Below are positions 1 to 11,000 of a DNA stretch of 64,000 nucleotides, one piece after another (position 1 is the stretch's first letter; every line of letters begins with the position of its first letter). Origin of the DNA: Argopecten irradians (Eukaryota > Mollusca > Bivalvia > Pectinida > Pectinidae); contig NC_091143.1 of the NCBI RefSeq assembly GCF_041381155.1, positions 32,117,331 to 32,181,330 of the forward strand. The letters run 5' to 3'. The notes beneath the pieces are model-generated. The model saw only the letters and a program-made list of their open reading frames with translations, did not search any database and was not told where the DNA came from. A program made the translations under genes and the position numbers.

Positions 1-59
1 TGACAGACTGATTGCTGCTGTCAGTGGTAGGGAGTTTTAACCCTTCGTCTCTAAAACTA
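1..59 (-). CDS. Partial coding exon cut by the left window edge
   Basis: On the minus strand a pyrimidine-rich acceptor (ending TTTATTTACAG, just above position 59) opens a reading frame that stays open to the window edge. After one leftover base it reads SFRDEGLKLPTTDSSNQSV, so the previous exon should end with two bases of a codon. The other two frames hit stops at once. The piece is short, hydrophilic and Ser/Thr-rich, and I do not recognise the family. It lies downstream, in minus-strand order, of the signal-peptide exon at 1697-1820, but the phases of the two do not join directly; at least one more exon would be needed if they belong to one gene. Moderate-to-low confidence because only 59 bases are visible. 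Confidence 0.35.
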
Positions 60-799
60 CTGTAAATAAACAAAACAATTGGGGGAAAAAATCATATAAT
101 AAAAAATAAACAAAATGATGAAAATATCAATTTACATAAACAACCCATGTATATATATAAATAACTGTTGATAAATATTTGAAAATCATAAATATTCATC
201 ATAAGTCAAAGACTTTTTCCTTTATCTCAAATCTACGGTTTTTCTGCATATTAACATAATCAAAAGCTATGTGCAAAGAAAGGACCATATAAAAAGTGAT
301 TTTAGTTTTGAAAAACAATCACTAACATGAATTATTTCTCTCCATCAATGAAAATGTTCAATAAAACATAACTTCAAAACACATTAAAATCTATTAAGGA
401 CTCATATTTACATGGAAAATGCAAAGGAAATGAACTTTACCTGACATGATATAGCACATTATGATTAATTCTATATGGAATATGCTAATTTTTATATGTT
501 TTATTTTAAAATTAGGAGTTATAATAATAACCTATATGCAAAAAGCAGTTAAAATATATATTATCACCATTAGAAATAAATCAACTGAAACCAAACTATA
601 TTTAGCAAATAGTACTTTATCAAGTAAAACGAAAATATGATATACCTTTTCACACTGAAAAAACCGTAACAAAGATAACAAGCAATCGTTTGAATATTCA
701 ATAATTTCATGCATGTAAAAAAATTAAGATGATATGTGATATGCTCATGCAGTAACTCTTGAACCTCTGATATTAAAAAAAAAATCCAAATTGTAATGG
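60..799. other. AT-rich stretch, nothing recognised
   Basis: Probable intron or intergenic DNA. A CAG|gtaaag-like minus-strand donor near 448 has no open exon above it. Confidence 0.5.
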
Positions 800-900
800 A
801 ATTCATTTCATTTCATTTCAACAAATTTTATTGCAAATAATGTGCAAATGGATTTGGCAACAGGCAAAGCCTATATTAGCCATCTCCAAACAAATCCGGT
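800..900 (-). mobile_element. 3' tail of a CR1/L2-like non-LTR retrotransposon
   Basis: Read on the minus strand, a conserved-looking 3' UTR (GGAGATGGCTAATATAGGCT, then GTTGCCAAATCCATTTGC) leads to AATAAAATTTGTTGAAATG and a short GAAAT microsatellite. Many molluscan CR1/L2-like LINEs end in a TTGAAA-type short repeat of this kind. Only the extreme 3' end is present, as expected from 5' truncation on insertion. Family placement is by the tail style only. Confidence 0.4.
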
Positions 901-1249
901 ATAGTACAATTATCAACAAAATATTTTAACATTTAACATTACATTATGAATGAATATTATTATTAGTGTATCTCCCCAACCTATCATAGTAGAAAAATCT
1001 AAAAAAATCTTTTAGTTTCAGATATATATTCTGATATGCATTGCAATAAATATGTATTTTTTTCTTCATCACAATTGTCACAGCCATGCAGTAATGGAAT
1101 TAAAGTACAAAAAAAAAGTTATGAAAGCATGCACTATTGAAATTAAGATTGAATTTTATAAAAATTGTAATAAATTAAGGTGCACCTGGCTTATTGTAGG
1201 AAATTAAAAATTAAAACACTCTTCATATAACTGATATGTTGTGGTCAGT

Positions 1250-1365
1250 CAGTCGCTGCAGCCAATGACCCCTGCATGCTATTGAACTTAGACTTGATGA
1301 CCATCCTTGACCTCCATGGACAAGAGACCATCCCATCTGCTGAGGTCAACCTTACCCATGTGGTC
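1250..1365. other. GC-rich block open in frames on both strands
   Basis: This block is clearly richer in GC than its surroundings and is open in one plus and two minus frames. The plus reading follows a possible acceptor (CGCTGCAG at about 1260) and gives NDPCMLLNLDLMTILDLHG.... The minus reading follows TGTATTCAG and gives PDHMGKVDLSRWDGLLSMEV... to a stop. Because several frames are open together I cannot decide strand or even coding status. It lies between the signal-peptide exon (1697-1820) and the left-edge exon, so a missing exon of that gene is one possibility, but the phases do not fit simply. Confidence 0.25.
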
Positions 1366-1696
1366 AGGCTGAATACACATGCTATTATACAATGTTCCAA
1401 AAACTCTCATGTATGCATGCATGTATATGCTACAAGACTGAAAATTCAACACATTGGTCAAGAAAAAATCCGATAAAATGCTAATGTTATAAATTGATGT
1501 GTATACAAAACGTGAACTGTCGAGACATATCTAGTGAAATAAAATACGCCTTATGCATGTCTGCTTGTGTACACCGGAAGTTGGACAGTCACTCAAGAAT
1601 TCATTCATCAGAATTGGCGCAAACCGCTTGTGTAAAACTGAAATACAACGTGGAGATCGGCATGTATTTTTACACCTCAACAACATTCATACTTAC

Positions 1697-1820
1697 TTAT
1701 TTCTTGTTTAGTTCCAACACCGGTCTCTGCAATTTGCCCGTTTACATAAGGGACAGTTGTTGCCGCGAGAAACGCCACACAGGAAATGCATAACGCAGCC
1801 TTCAATGTTAACTTACACAT
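1697..1820 (-). CDS. First coding exon of a secreted or membrane protein (signal peptide)
   Basis: The minus-strand ATG at 1820 opens a 41-codon frame ending at a strong donor (ATAA|gtaagt, exon end at 1697), leaving one base for the next codon. The product begins MCKLTLKAALCISCVAFLAA. This is a textbook signal peptide: Lys-containing n-region, about 15 hydrophobic residues, and a small-residue cleavage region near VNG|QI. A hydrophilic stretch then starts (AETGVGTKQEI). The protein therefore enters the secretory pathway. Family unknown, since only the leader is visible. Downstream exons must lie at lower coordinates; the exon at 1-59 may be one, with at least one exon between. Sequence upstream on the minus strand (1821-1900) is AT-rich and shows no clear TATA box in a fixed position. 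Confidence rests on the combination of ATG, signal peptide and donor. Confidence 0.6.
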
Positions 1821-3555
1821 ATTTATAATAATATCACAGATATATTAAAACTTGCTTGTTGACAAGTGGAGTAATTGCCGTACTTCGGCGTTAAGTTTAA
1901 GATTACAAAGATTTATTTTACTATGGCACGTCACAATGCCTATGACGATACATTCCAAGTGGATTGTTTATCAATGAACAGCACACACAATCGGCCATAT
2001 TCCAAATAACAGCAGGCCTAGGACATGTTGTTCCAGTAAATTTAGAGATCATAAAAATTCACATTATGGAAATTGTAATAAAAACAACATTTATCAAGAC
2101 ATTATTACACGATGATAATCCACAGAGTCGGTAAAAATATCCAAATCCACTTGAAATGTTGATTCAGTAGGTACAGAAATACCGAGTAAGGCCTTGAACT
2201 TCGGCGAGACTGTCAGTAGACTTTGTGCGCAGTAGAACCAAGAAAATAGCCATGTCGATTCCTCTGTTTGTCTAATTCATTCATTTCAACAATGACTGAA
2301 ATGATTAATATCCATCCGTTACACTTTTGTCGACTCCTATGTGAAATTGCCAAAGTTAATCAAGAAAAGGGTCACCATAATCCAGACAGATTCGCACAGC
2401 ATACACAATCTAGCGGAAAAACAAGACGTAAACAACCTCGTAAAATGATTGGTCAATTACACCGTCGGAGCTAGAAAGATCCTATGATCCATAGTTTCGA
2501 ATCCATAGTGATCAAGGCCAAATATCTATCACTCGTTTCATTGTTTGGTAGTATGTATTAATGATTAGAATGGCTATCGTTCAAAACATCAAGTACACTT
2601 AATTTTGTAAAGATTTTGGCAGCACGATGTTCGAGAAACTTCTAACAGCATGCCGTGATATCCGAATGACAAATATATCGGTCGACAAAAGCAGCCCACG
2701 CCATTTTATGTAGCTAGTAATGACTAATGGCCACAGTTCGGACACACATTTGTCGTTTACTACCAAATGGCGTTGATTTGAAATAAATGATTTAGTGTTT
2801 ACTGCTAATACATTTTAATTACCTATGAAAATACCAATTATAATGACGTATTAATTATAAAAAAGCAAATAACGTCTAAATTAATGGAGTTGTTTGTAAA
2901 CTTTTCTGAAATAGGCTATACCCATATCCTAGACGTGCATTCATCCAAGATCATGCGAAGTCAATGCGGACATAAGAATTAATTTATAGATGTTTCATAC
3001 CTGTTAATGCTATAGACTGTGATTTAATTCACTCTTTTTATTATAAAGCTATAGCTGCACGAATACTTTTGACAAATCTGAACGAACATTAATAATATTC
3101 TAAGAGGCTGTAGGCCCCAGATCTTTTCTTCAGACAAAATAGCCCCAAGGGCCCGTACAACTATATAGGCAGAAATAATTAGGTAGCACTTTTGTGTATA
3201 CAAGAGTTGGCAAGGAATTTTATCAACAACCGTAGGAAATTAAAATCTCAACCAATGTAGGCCTTTGTTATTTTTAACATTAAACTACATTAAACCAACA
3301 AGATAATTTCAGATACCGAAAAGTAAAACATCATTCATGAATAACTGCGTTTTTTTACACAACTCCTCATTGGTTAATTATTTCAATGTTTAACATTCTT
3401 ATTATCAATAGTTTCGATAGAATTATATGTAAACAATTTGCGAGACACATTTTTATTTAACCTAAATTGATTTTGAAAATGTTTTGATGAAAATTACTTT
3501 GCCATGTCAATAATTTCGCTCCAGAAGCGACAAAGAGACTCGATACATAATAAAC
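1821..3555. other. Upstream region of the signal-peptide exon; otherwise unassigned
   Basis: Mostly AT-rich. A plus-strand ORF with ATG at 2292 and stop at 2472-2474 encodes 60 residues with a strongly basic end (SSGKTRRKQPRKMIGQLHRR); it has no recognised domain or splice context, and I leave it unassigned. The region could hold the promoter of the minus-strand exon at 1697-1820. Confidence 0.3.
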
Positions 3556-3559
3556 GAAA

Positions 3560-4890
3560 CTCTAGGCCTCTTAGTTATTCACAAGAATTTGTTTAAATGA
3601 TTTTAGCCTATTTGACCCCTGTGACCTTGAATGAAGGTCAAGGTCATTTATTTGAACAAACTTGGTAGCCCTTCATCCCAGCATACCTACAGGCCAAATA
3701 TCAGTACGCTGGGCATTCTGGTTCTTGAGAAGAAGTCATTTAAATATTTTAGCCTTTTTGACCCCCGTGACCTTGAATGAAGGTTAAGGTCATTCATTTG
3801 AACAAAACTTGGTAGCCCTTCATCCAAGCATGTCACAGTCCCAATATCAGGTACCCTGGGCCTTCTGGTTCTTGAGAAGAAGTCGTTTAAAGATTTTAGC
3901 CTATTTGACCCTCGTGACCTTGAATGAAGGTCAAGATCATTTATTTGAACAAACTTGGTAGCCCTTCATCCAGCATGCCACAGGCCTAATATCAGGTCTC
4001 TAGGCCTCTTAGTTATTCACAAGAAGTTGTTTAAAGGATTTTAGCCTATTTGACCCCTGTGACCTTGAATGAAGGTCAAGGTCATTTATTTGAACAAACT
4101 TGGTAGCCCTTCATCCCAGCATCCTACAGGCCAAATATCAGTACCCTGGGCCTTCTGGTTCTTGAGAAAGAAGTTGTTTAAAGATTTTAGCCTTTTTGAC
4201 CCTCGTGACCTTGAATGAAGGTCAAGGTCATTTATTTGAACAAACTTGGTAGCCCTTCATCCCAGCATCCTACAGGCCAAATATCAGTACCCTGGGCCTT
4301 CTGGTTCTTGAGAAGAAGTTGTTTAAAGATTTTAGCCTTTTTGACCCTCGTGAGCCTAGGTCAAGGTCACATTGAAACAAACTTGGTAGCCCTTCATCCC
4401 AGCATGCCACAGGCCTAATATCAGGTCTCTAGGCCTCTTAGTATTATTCACAAGAAGTTGTTTAAAGGATTTTAGCCTTATATGTCCCCTGTGACCTTGA
4501 ATGAAATGAAGATCAAGGGTCATTTATTTGAACAAACTTGGTAGCCCTTCATCCAAGCATCCTACAGGGCAAAATATCAGTAACCCGGGCCGCTTCCCCG
4601 GGGCTCTTGAGAAGAAGTTGTTTACAGATTTTTTAGCCTTTTTTGACCCCTGTGACCTTGAATGAAGGTGTCATTCATTTTTGGTGAATCCCAGCAACAA
4701 CAGGCCAAATATGAGTACCCTAGTGGCCTTCCGGTTATTGAGAAGAAGTCGTTTGAATAAAAAGTTATACGCCACGGCGCACGGTGGAGACGGCGGACCG
4801 GGCGGACGGGAGCGGACGGCGCACGGCGCATCTGGCGCACGACGACGGACGGTGCATGAATTAGGTCATCCTGACCCTTCGGGTCAGAAG
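3560..4890 (+). mobile_element. Pearl-like non-autonomous Helitron/Helentron, family A (about 8 core repeats)
   Basis: Eight tandem core units begin with TTTTAGCC at 3601, 3747, 3894, 4039, 4185, 4330, 4470 and 4631, so the period is close to 146 bp. They are followed by a GC-rich GGCGCACGG/GACGGACGG-type short-repeat stretch (4772-4855) and a perfect terminal hairpin CTGACCC-TTC-GGGTCAG at 4871-4887. This order (core repeats, ACGG-like microsatellite, 3' hairpin, no long target duplication) is the layout known for pearl elements of bivalves, which are Helitron-related non-autonomous elements. Every core unit carries a GACCTTGAATGAAGGTCAAG motif. It encodes no protein; the small ORFs inside are repeat translations. 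Confidence 0.75.
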
Positions 4891-5129
4891 ACTTAAAAGA
4901 AGACAAATGTCAAGGGTTAACATTAAATTCAATATTTTTCTTTGTTATTCTATACCATAATACATGAATTTTTTATACAATTGTATATAAATATAATATG
5001 TGACAACACATTTAAAATCTACGGTCATGATCATGAATCCTAGTTTCGATATACATTTTTTAGGATGAGACAAATAAAATGATTAAAGCTCCAAGAAAAT
5101 CAATTTTATTTGATAATCAGTATACTTAC

Positions 5130-5278
5130 TGTAGGTTGGCTCTGTCTTGAGTTCACGGACAGTATAGTTGCCTTTTTTGTGTTTTGGGAACACAATGTTC
5201 ACACAGGCAGTGCCTTCTTTACAAACTGCCAGCTCTCTTCCTCCATTTTCGTTAAAACGAAGAGCAGCGAGGAGAAAC
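5130..5278 (-). CDS. Internal coding exon, protein family not recognised
   Basis: Minus-strand exon of 149 bases between a strong acceptor (CTATTTCTTTCTTGCAG) and a strong donor (CTACA|gtaagtata). The frame leaves one base at each end and encodes 49 residues: FLLAALRFNENGGRELAVCK, then EGTACVNIVFPKHKKGNYTV, then RELKTEPTY. Other frames are closed. Composition is balanced and protein-like, with a basic PKHKKG patch and two cysteines eight residues apart in AVC..TAC... GC content is well above that of the flanks. I do not recognise the family. The nearest minus-strand exon candidate is at 5372-5428, but its phase (0-0) does not match; the downstream signal-peptide exon at 1697-1820 starts a separate transcript or an alternative promoter. 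This is the best-supported coding exon in the window. Confidence 0.65.
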
Positions 5279-5371
5279 CTGCAAGAAAGAAATAGGAATA
5301 GATCAATTACATATCATTAATGCAATGAGTGACAGGACAATAAAAACACGGATTATCACGTAAATACTTAC

Positions 5372-5428
5372 GGAATTAAATAATAAAGTCAAGTAGAACG
5401 ACCACTTTCGTGTATGGCCATTTGTTAA
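5372..5428 (-). CDS. Candidate 57-base exon just upstream of the 5130-5278 exon
   Basis: A long pyrimidine tract (TCTGTGTGTGTTTCTTTAG) precedes 57 bases that end at a good donor (TTCC|gtaagt). Only the phase-0 frame is open, reading LTNGHTRKWSFYLTLLFNS. The splice signals are good, but the phase does not join to the exon at 5130-5278. It could be an untranslated exon, an alternative exon or chance. Confidence 0.3.
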
Positions 5429-6130
5429 CTAAAGAAACACACACAGACAATATAACAAAATAAATAATGATGATATAATACAACATAACTATGATTAACA
5501 TTAGATAAAGTCATGGATTATAAGTGGGTACGTCCTTGGATAAAGTGTAGCGGTATAGATATGACCGATTTATTAGTTATAGTGATGATTAATCATATAA
5601 TAATCGTGCTGTTATTTATTTATTGTTCACTATTGTTATTTTTCGTTTGTTTTTATTTTTATCTTCTAGATAACGAAGGGTTAGAGGCTAAATCTAGATA
5701 GTGGTAGTATAGGAGCGGTAGATGACCTCTTTATTCCCGTGTGACACTCCTAAACAGCTGGTTGCTATGGAAACTGTCTTGTGGGGATAGAGTGTGTTTA
5801 AAACTGGCAATGCAAGTTAAAAAAAAAAAACCCACACACTAACGTTTTTCAAAAAACATTTCTGAACACCCCCCTCCCCCTTAGTTAAAATAGTGTCGTA
5901 TCCATGGCAATGTAGTCTAGTCATCTTTTTTCTTTTGAGGTGTCCTCATTGTACGTGTTCGTAAAAGCCGACCAATTTTAAGATTCATCATTATCTGTTT
6001 TCAGCACACTGTGTTCTTTTCCTCCTTTTTAATTTCTCCTTTGATCGTGAATATGTCCGATATAAGAGACACATTCTGTTGTTGACTTTCTCTAGTTAAT
6101 TGATTGAATTATTTAAGGACGATCTCCTTG
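5429..6130. other. No gene recognised
   Basis: AT-rich, with a T-rich hydrophobic chance ORF at 5513-5701 on the plus strand. Confidence 0.4.
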
Positions 6131-6572
6131 GTTTGGTTTGTTAAGTTTAACGTCTTATATTATTAACAGTAACATGTAAGGACAGTCCCTACGTATTCAT
6201 AGCGAAACATTGAAGCATGCCACTGAAGACACCAAACAAGACACCCACCACTGTCACATTATACTGACAACGGGCAAACCAGTCGTTCCACTCCCTTTAT
6301 GCTGAGCACTAAGCAGTGACACCCCACCCCACCACGGTCACATGTTAATGATAACGACAAACTAGTCGTCCCACTCTCTTTATACTGTTTTGAAAGGCTT
6401 CCGTATATTTGTGTTGTGTCTCCTGTAATTATAGTTGAAGTCTTGTCGTTTTAATAATGCTACACTGTTTATCACTAAAGCATATCGTCAGAAACACCGA
6501 ACAACACACAGATATATATAGCACCCGTTCACATTATACTGACTACGGGGGAACCAGTCAATCCACTAAATT
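6131..6572 (-). mobile_element. SINE-1 fragments, composite of three partial copies
   Basis: Minus-oriented pieces of the window's most common SINE. The 3' tail (GTTTGGTTTG...CGTC...ATTAACAGTAACATGTAAGG) is followed by the middle section (GAAGCATGCC...GAAGACACCAA...TACTGACAACGG), then two further partial repeats of the same middle section. Divergent and broken. Confidence 0.6.
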
Positions 6573-6947
6573 TACAAGCTTTTATTTTCAACAATACTCG
6601 ATACTCTTGAGGTTACAACCACTGTTGTTATATCAACCGCTGGACGGTCTCATTGTAAAACTGAGAACAATTCGAAAGAAAGAAAAATTGAACTATAACA
6701 GGCCTGCAGATCTTCCTCTGATGTACATCAATAGAATTGAATAGTGGTACACTGTGGCTGACTGTGTTGCTTTGAAGTTTAGCAATGCTTTTTCTCTACA
6801 GGTATATGATTGGTCAGTTGTTTTTTTCCTCGTGAACTGCCTCCAATTTTATTTTGAGGTATGCCTAGTCTAGAGGTGGATATAACGAAGGCAAAATAGA
6901 GAAAGGTTCAAGAGAAATGTTATGAAGAATAAAGTCAGTTAAGAAGA

Positions 6948-7299
6948 CAATCTGATTAAAATACAGATCCTTATTATCACTACGTTTGATAAGAGGATCT
7001 GACAACATCCAATAAAGGGTCACGTCAAGATGACCTTTGGAAATGCCCAATCAAATTTGCACTGCCAGAATCTTGACTAGGGACGAAATAGTTTGAAAAA
7101 GTTGTCCGAATTATTTTCGTGTGTGTGGTCATCTCGCCCAAAGTGCACAACAAAGCTAAATGTTTATGTATATTGGGACGAAATGACGTTTTAAATTGAC
7201 GTAGCAACGTGTAGATTAAAGTACACGTGGTAAAAGGTCATCCGACCATGACCCCATATGGGACGTTGTCTGATCCTCTAAATTTTAATAAGATTTTAA
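6948..7299. mobile_element. hAT-like MITE (CAATCTGATTAAAATACAGATCC termini), copy 1
   Basis: The left end begins CAATCTGATTAAAATACAG. The right end is eroded (GTCTGATCCTC...AATAAGATTTT). The internal GTCACGTCAAGATGACC and GGGACGAAATAG blocks match the copies at 28677, 53019 and 58067. Short ORFs here on both strands are element sequence. Confidence 0.65.
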
Positions 7300-7891
7300 C
7301 GATAATATCCAAAATGCAGTCGTCTTTTACAATACATCATGTAACGCCCTACGTAGAGGAGAGTATGCGATGTGCAGCATGTGGAAAGTGTGTGCATGAG
7401 ACTTCAGCCGCCCATTTTAGCAAGAAACACGGTCATATCCGACTGACAACGGTCTGACAAATGGTTCTACTTTTGACACTGAAGCTATGCTGATTGTGAA
7501 GTAAGAGAAGAAAAACCATTTTCAAAGAAAGAACAGAAACATTTAAAAATCCTAAATTTAGTTGACGCCATTTATGGTGTCCATTGGATAAGACCCCCTA
7601 AGCGAAATGAATCCGGATCAAACCAATGTAGTATTTTGCAGTGTCCTTTTTCGTCAAGACTTTCATCTTCCTAATCTCTCCTTAAACTACATGTACTGTG
7701 TCACAGAGATTACTCTCTAAACTGAACAAGACGGATATAATACGAACTTCACGCACTTGTAGGAGAGGCCATTCAAATGACCTTAGGTAGTCATAGGAAA
7801 ATCACCCATTCATCGTGCATAGTTTGTGCTATATGCAGATTAATAATTAAACATCAATGAGTTTAGATAATTGCACTAATCCAATGTATAC

Positions 7892-8100
7892 AGGCAGTTG
7901 TGGTGTAGTGAGATGACTTGTTCGGTGTCTTTGTCGGCATGCTTCCTTTGGATAGCAGGCTTCCTTTCTGGTATTTCTGATAGTGTGCTTCAGAGAGATA
8001 GCGCTATAAAATGGACAAGAGTTTTCACTATTGCAAAGAGACACAAACTGGCAAATCATTCGTTCGCGCTTCCTTTCTTCGGAGCACTAAGCAGAAGAAG
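7892..8100 (+). mobile_element. SINE-1 fragment with an inverted junction
   Basis: A plus-oriented middle section (TGTCGGCATGCTTC...CAGAGAGATAGCGCTATAAAA) runs into a piece resembling the minus orientation (CAAATCATTCGTTCGCGCTT...GAGCACTAAGCAG), suggesting two opposed insertions or an inversion. Predicted peptides here are SINE translations. Confidence 0.5.
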
Positions 8101-10549
8101 AAGACTTGATCAGTAGATAGATGGCCTCAGTGCCTTCCATATAGCGGACATCAAACCAAAGGTGTCATTGAAGATTTGGAAATGTAGCACCATAAATCTA
8201 ATCACCTGCTATTGTGGTTGGTTATTCTCCTCATCCATTCCATAACTAAAAGGCATTCATGGAAAATCCCCCCTATTGTATGAGATGTATGTGTTGCATA
8301 GGAAATTTTGAAGTATAACTTTTTTAAAGTGCTACCCCACAGAAGAACACTGCCGGATCGAAATACCGAATGACATATCCCAAAAGACAAACCACACAAC
8401 GGAAGAAAAGATAATAGCGACTTCTATTGGAAAAACAATTTATTTATCTTGAAAATGTTTTTTAAAATATCTTTTCTGGTTGCTATGGATGGGTTCGACA
8501 GCGTATTCCTCATGATAGAGCAGGAAAATAAATAATTTACTGACAAAAAGGAGATTTAAATGTTAAATTAGGTATAGTATGGAAGTAAACTAACAAAGCG
8601 TATACTTCTTATAGATTTAATCATCGAAATATATCCAGACGTCTTCAATATTAATACAATTTGAATGGCGAATGTTGCTGATGTAGCGCAGAACGTTTAA
8701 TCTTTCGGAACACATATAATGAGGATCGCAACAATAACGATATATTGTAGAAAAATCCTATACTGCTGTCGTCGGATAGGAAAACGCAGGACGACTTTTG
8801 GGGACGAAGGGCGTCTATTCTCTAGTGTCTCTTGTCTGATGCTTCTGATTTCAAATGTGATTAATACTGAAATTTCCATAATCTATATACTTCTCCCTCT
8901 GGTTATAATAATTTGTCAGGTATGGGGATATTGCGAAAAAATCAAATATTAATATCATGCAGTTGTCAACTTTATCAATTTGTGGTTATACCTAGTTTAA
9001 ATTTAAGACAATTTAGAAATTTCAGAGAAAAAAACCCAAACAATTTTCATATCAAACTAAAACAGCAACAATATCTAAATGGACTACCTGGAACGTTGAT
9101 TATTGGTGTAATTTGTATCCTGTTTGGTGCAGATTAAGACATGCTGTTGTTCCGTTGCAATTAATCGTATACTTCAACTTTGTTGCTCCGAAAACTGCAT
9201 ATTTGGTTAAATACAAAATGGTATTTTATAAAGATGTTATTTAAAAAATATACATGAAACGAAACATTTAAAAATGCTTTTGTCCCTAGACACGTGTAGA
9301 AGATTGTGCTAATTATATATATAGAACAATCGACAAAACAAAGGTTCTCAAAGATATTTTAATAAAAAACAAGCGAATGATTTCATTATTCATTTTAAGA
9401 ATGGTACTAAGTATTGGTTTTGTTTTGCTATTTTTATGAGCATTATTTCTAATGCTGTGACAAACAAGCACAAACCACTAGTCGCTTTCTGTGCTGATAA
9501 TTAGAAAACAACGATGTAAATAGTGACAAACTATTGAATGCTAAGTTGTTATGTAAACAAATTTATCACATCTAAACGACACCCACCACGACGTCAAGGT
9601 GTGTTCTCTAAACAGTTGTCTTATTTTGTGACGTAGATATTGTTGATAACAATACTTCCTCACCCCACTTGTTGTATTTCTTGTTTTCTAAAAGCAAAGC
9701 CAAAAATACAAATAGAACCGTTCGAAAAAAATCCAAAATGAAAATAATATTACTTTTTGTATTAACCGATCGACAGTTAGTATGTAGCCAGGCCTTGTGC
9801 TTGTACACGCACGTGTTTCCATTCAATGTCAAAACAAACAGAAATACAATGCAAAGTTACGTGCGGTTTGATTGGCAGCTGATGATCCGTCAGTTACTAC
9901 AGGAAAAGGTTTAATAATATATTGAATATAAAATAACAATTTATGTTTTGTTTCCAGATCGGAAAACAAATAACAACAAATTTTGTTTTAATTTCTGACT
10001 GAAAAAGAAATAAGTAATCTGTGTTAGCGCAAACGTTACAGTGTGAGACAGGTATTTTGTAGAAACAGTGTGAAATGTTTGAAAGAAATAGAGATAAACT
10101 AACTCCCGAGCTTGATAGCACATTTATTTTGACACAGACTTGCAGGAAAGACATTATGGGGAACTTTATAATTAAAAAATAATATTATTTTAAAATGTTT
10201 TAATTGATGACCGACCACATCAGTTTTTAGAAAAGTTTCAAATACTATTTTTTTTTAAATTTATTTTAATTTATATTTCATGATGGGGGAACTTATCATC
10301 TAGAATATTAAAATTATTTCAAAATGTCTAATTTATTGCTCAACACATCGATTTTAGATAAGTTTCTATCTCTTTTTTTCTATTTCTTTTGCTACCACTT
10401 AACTTGATCTTCTTACAACATGTTTTCATAGAAAAAAAACCCAACTTAGTTACGTGATTATTTGCACGAGACTTTGCTGAATATGTTAAACTGTAATGGT
10501 TAATCTATTTCTAGATACAATGTAATACAATGTGACGATATAAGTACCT
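8101..10549. other. No gene recognised
   Basis: AT-rich. Minus-strand 8697-8879 is open for 60 codons and ends in a hydrophobic segment (IFLQYIVIVAILIICV), and the plus strand is open over the same bases, so I could not assign either. No splice sites of note. Confidence 0.35.
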
Positions 10550-10690
10550 TCAGTGCCGTATCAAAACGGTAAGAGACGAGCATACTACAGTCTCCTAAAA
10601 CAGGCACACATTTCATACACGGGAGGCCGTCCTTAAATGATCCTGGCTGCTAATAGGACGTTATTCTATGTTATCAACTAACCAACCAAT
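10550..10690 (+). mobile_element. SINE-1 3' fragment
   Basis: Matches the consensus 3' third: ACAGTCTCC...AAACA.GCACAC..., CATACACGGGAGGCCGTCC, TAATAGGACGTTA. 5' truncated. Confidence 0.6.
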
Positions 10691-10907
10691 TTAACGGATA
10701 CAAGTGACAGATGGAGTTCATAAAATCTACGTATTTGTATCTCTGTATCTTACAAGGATATTTGTAATAGTTATAAAACCAATAAATAATGAACATAATG
10801 CTACGATATAAACGAGTTACAGTGATATTTTTAATGCAATGATTTATCTACATGTGAACCCCAAGGCCTGTACTCATCATATATTGAGAGAACACATGCA
10901 GCATTGT

Positions 10908-11000
10908 ACAGTGGAGCTCGGTTATTGCGAACTCGAAGGGACCGCGAAAAAAAAATCGAATTAAGCGAGTTCCCAAGTCTTATCATTATTTCTGGAAATC
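10908..11000 (+). mobile_element. Possible pogo/Tigger-like terminal fragment
   Basis: ACAGTGGAGCTCGGTTATTG then CGAACTCGAAGGGACC and AATCGAATTAAGCGAG resemble the common CAGT...ATAACGAACTC ends of pogo/Tigger elements. No opposite terminus was found. Confidence 0.3.
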
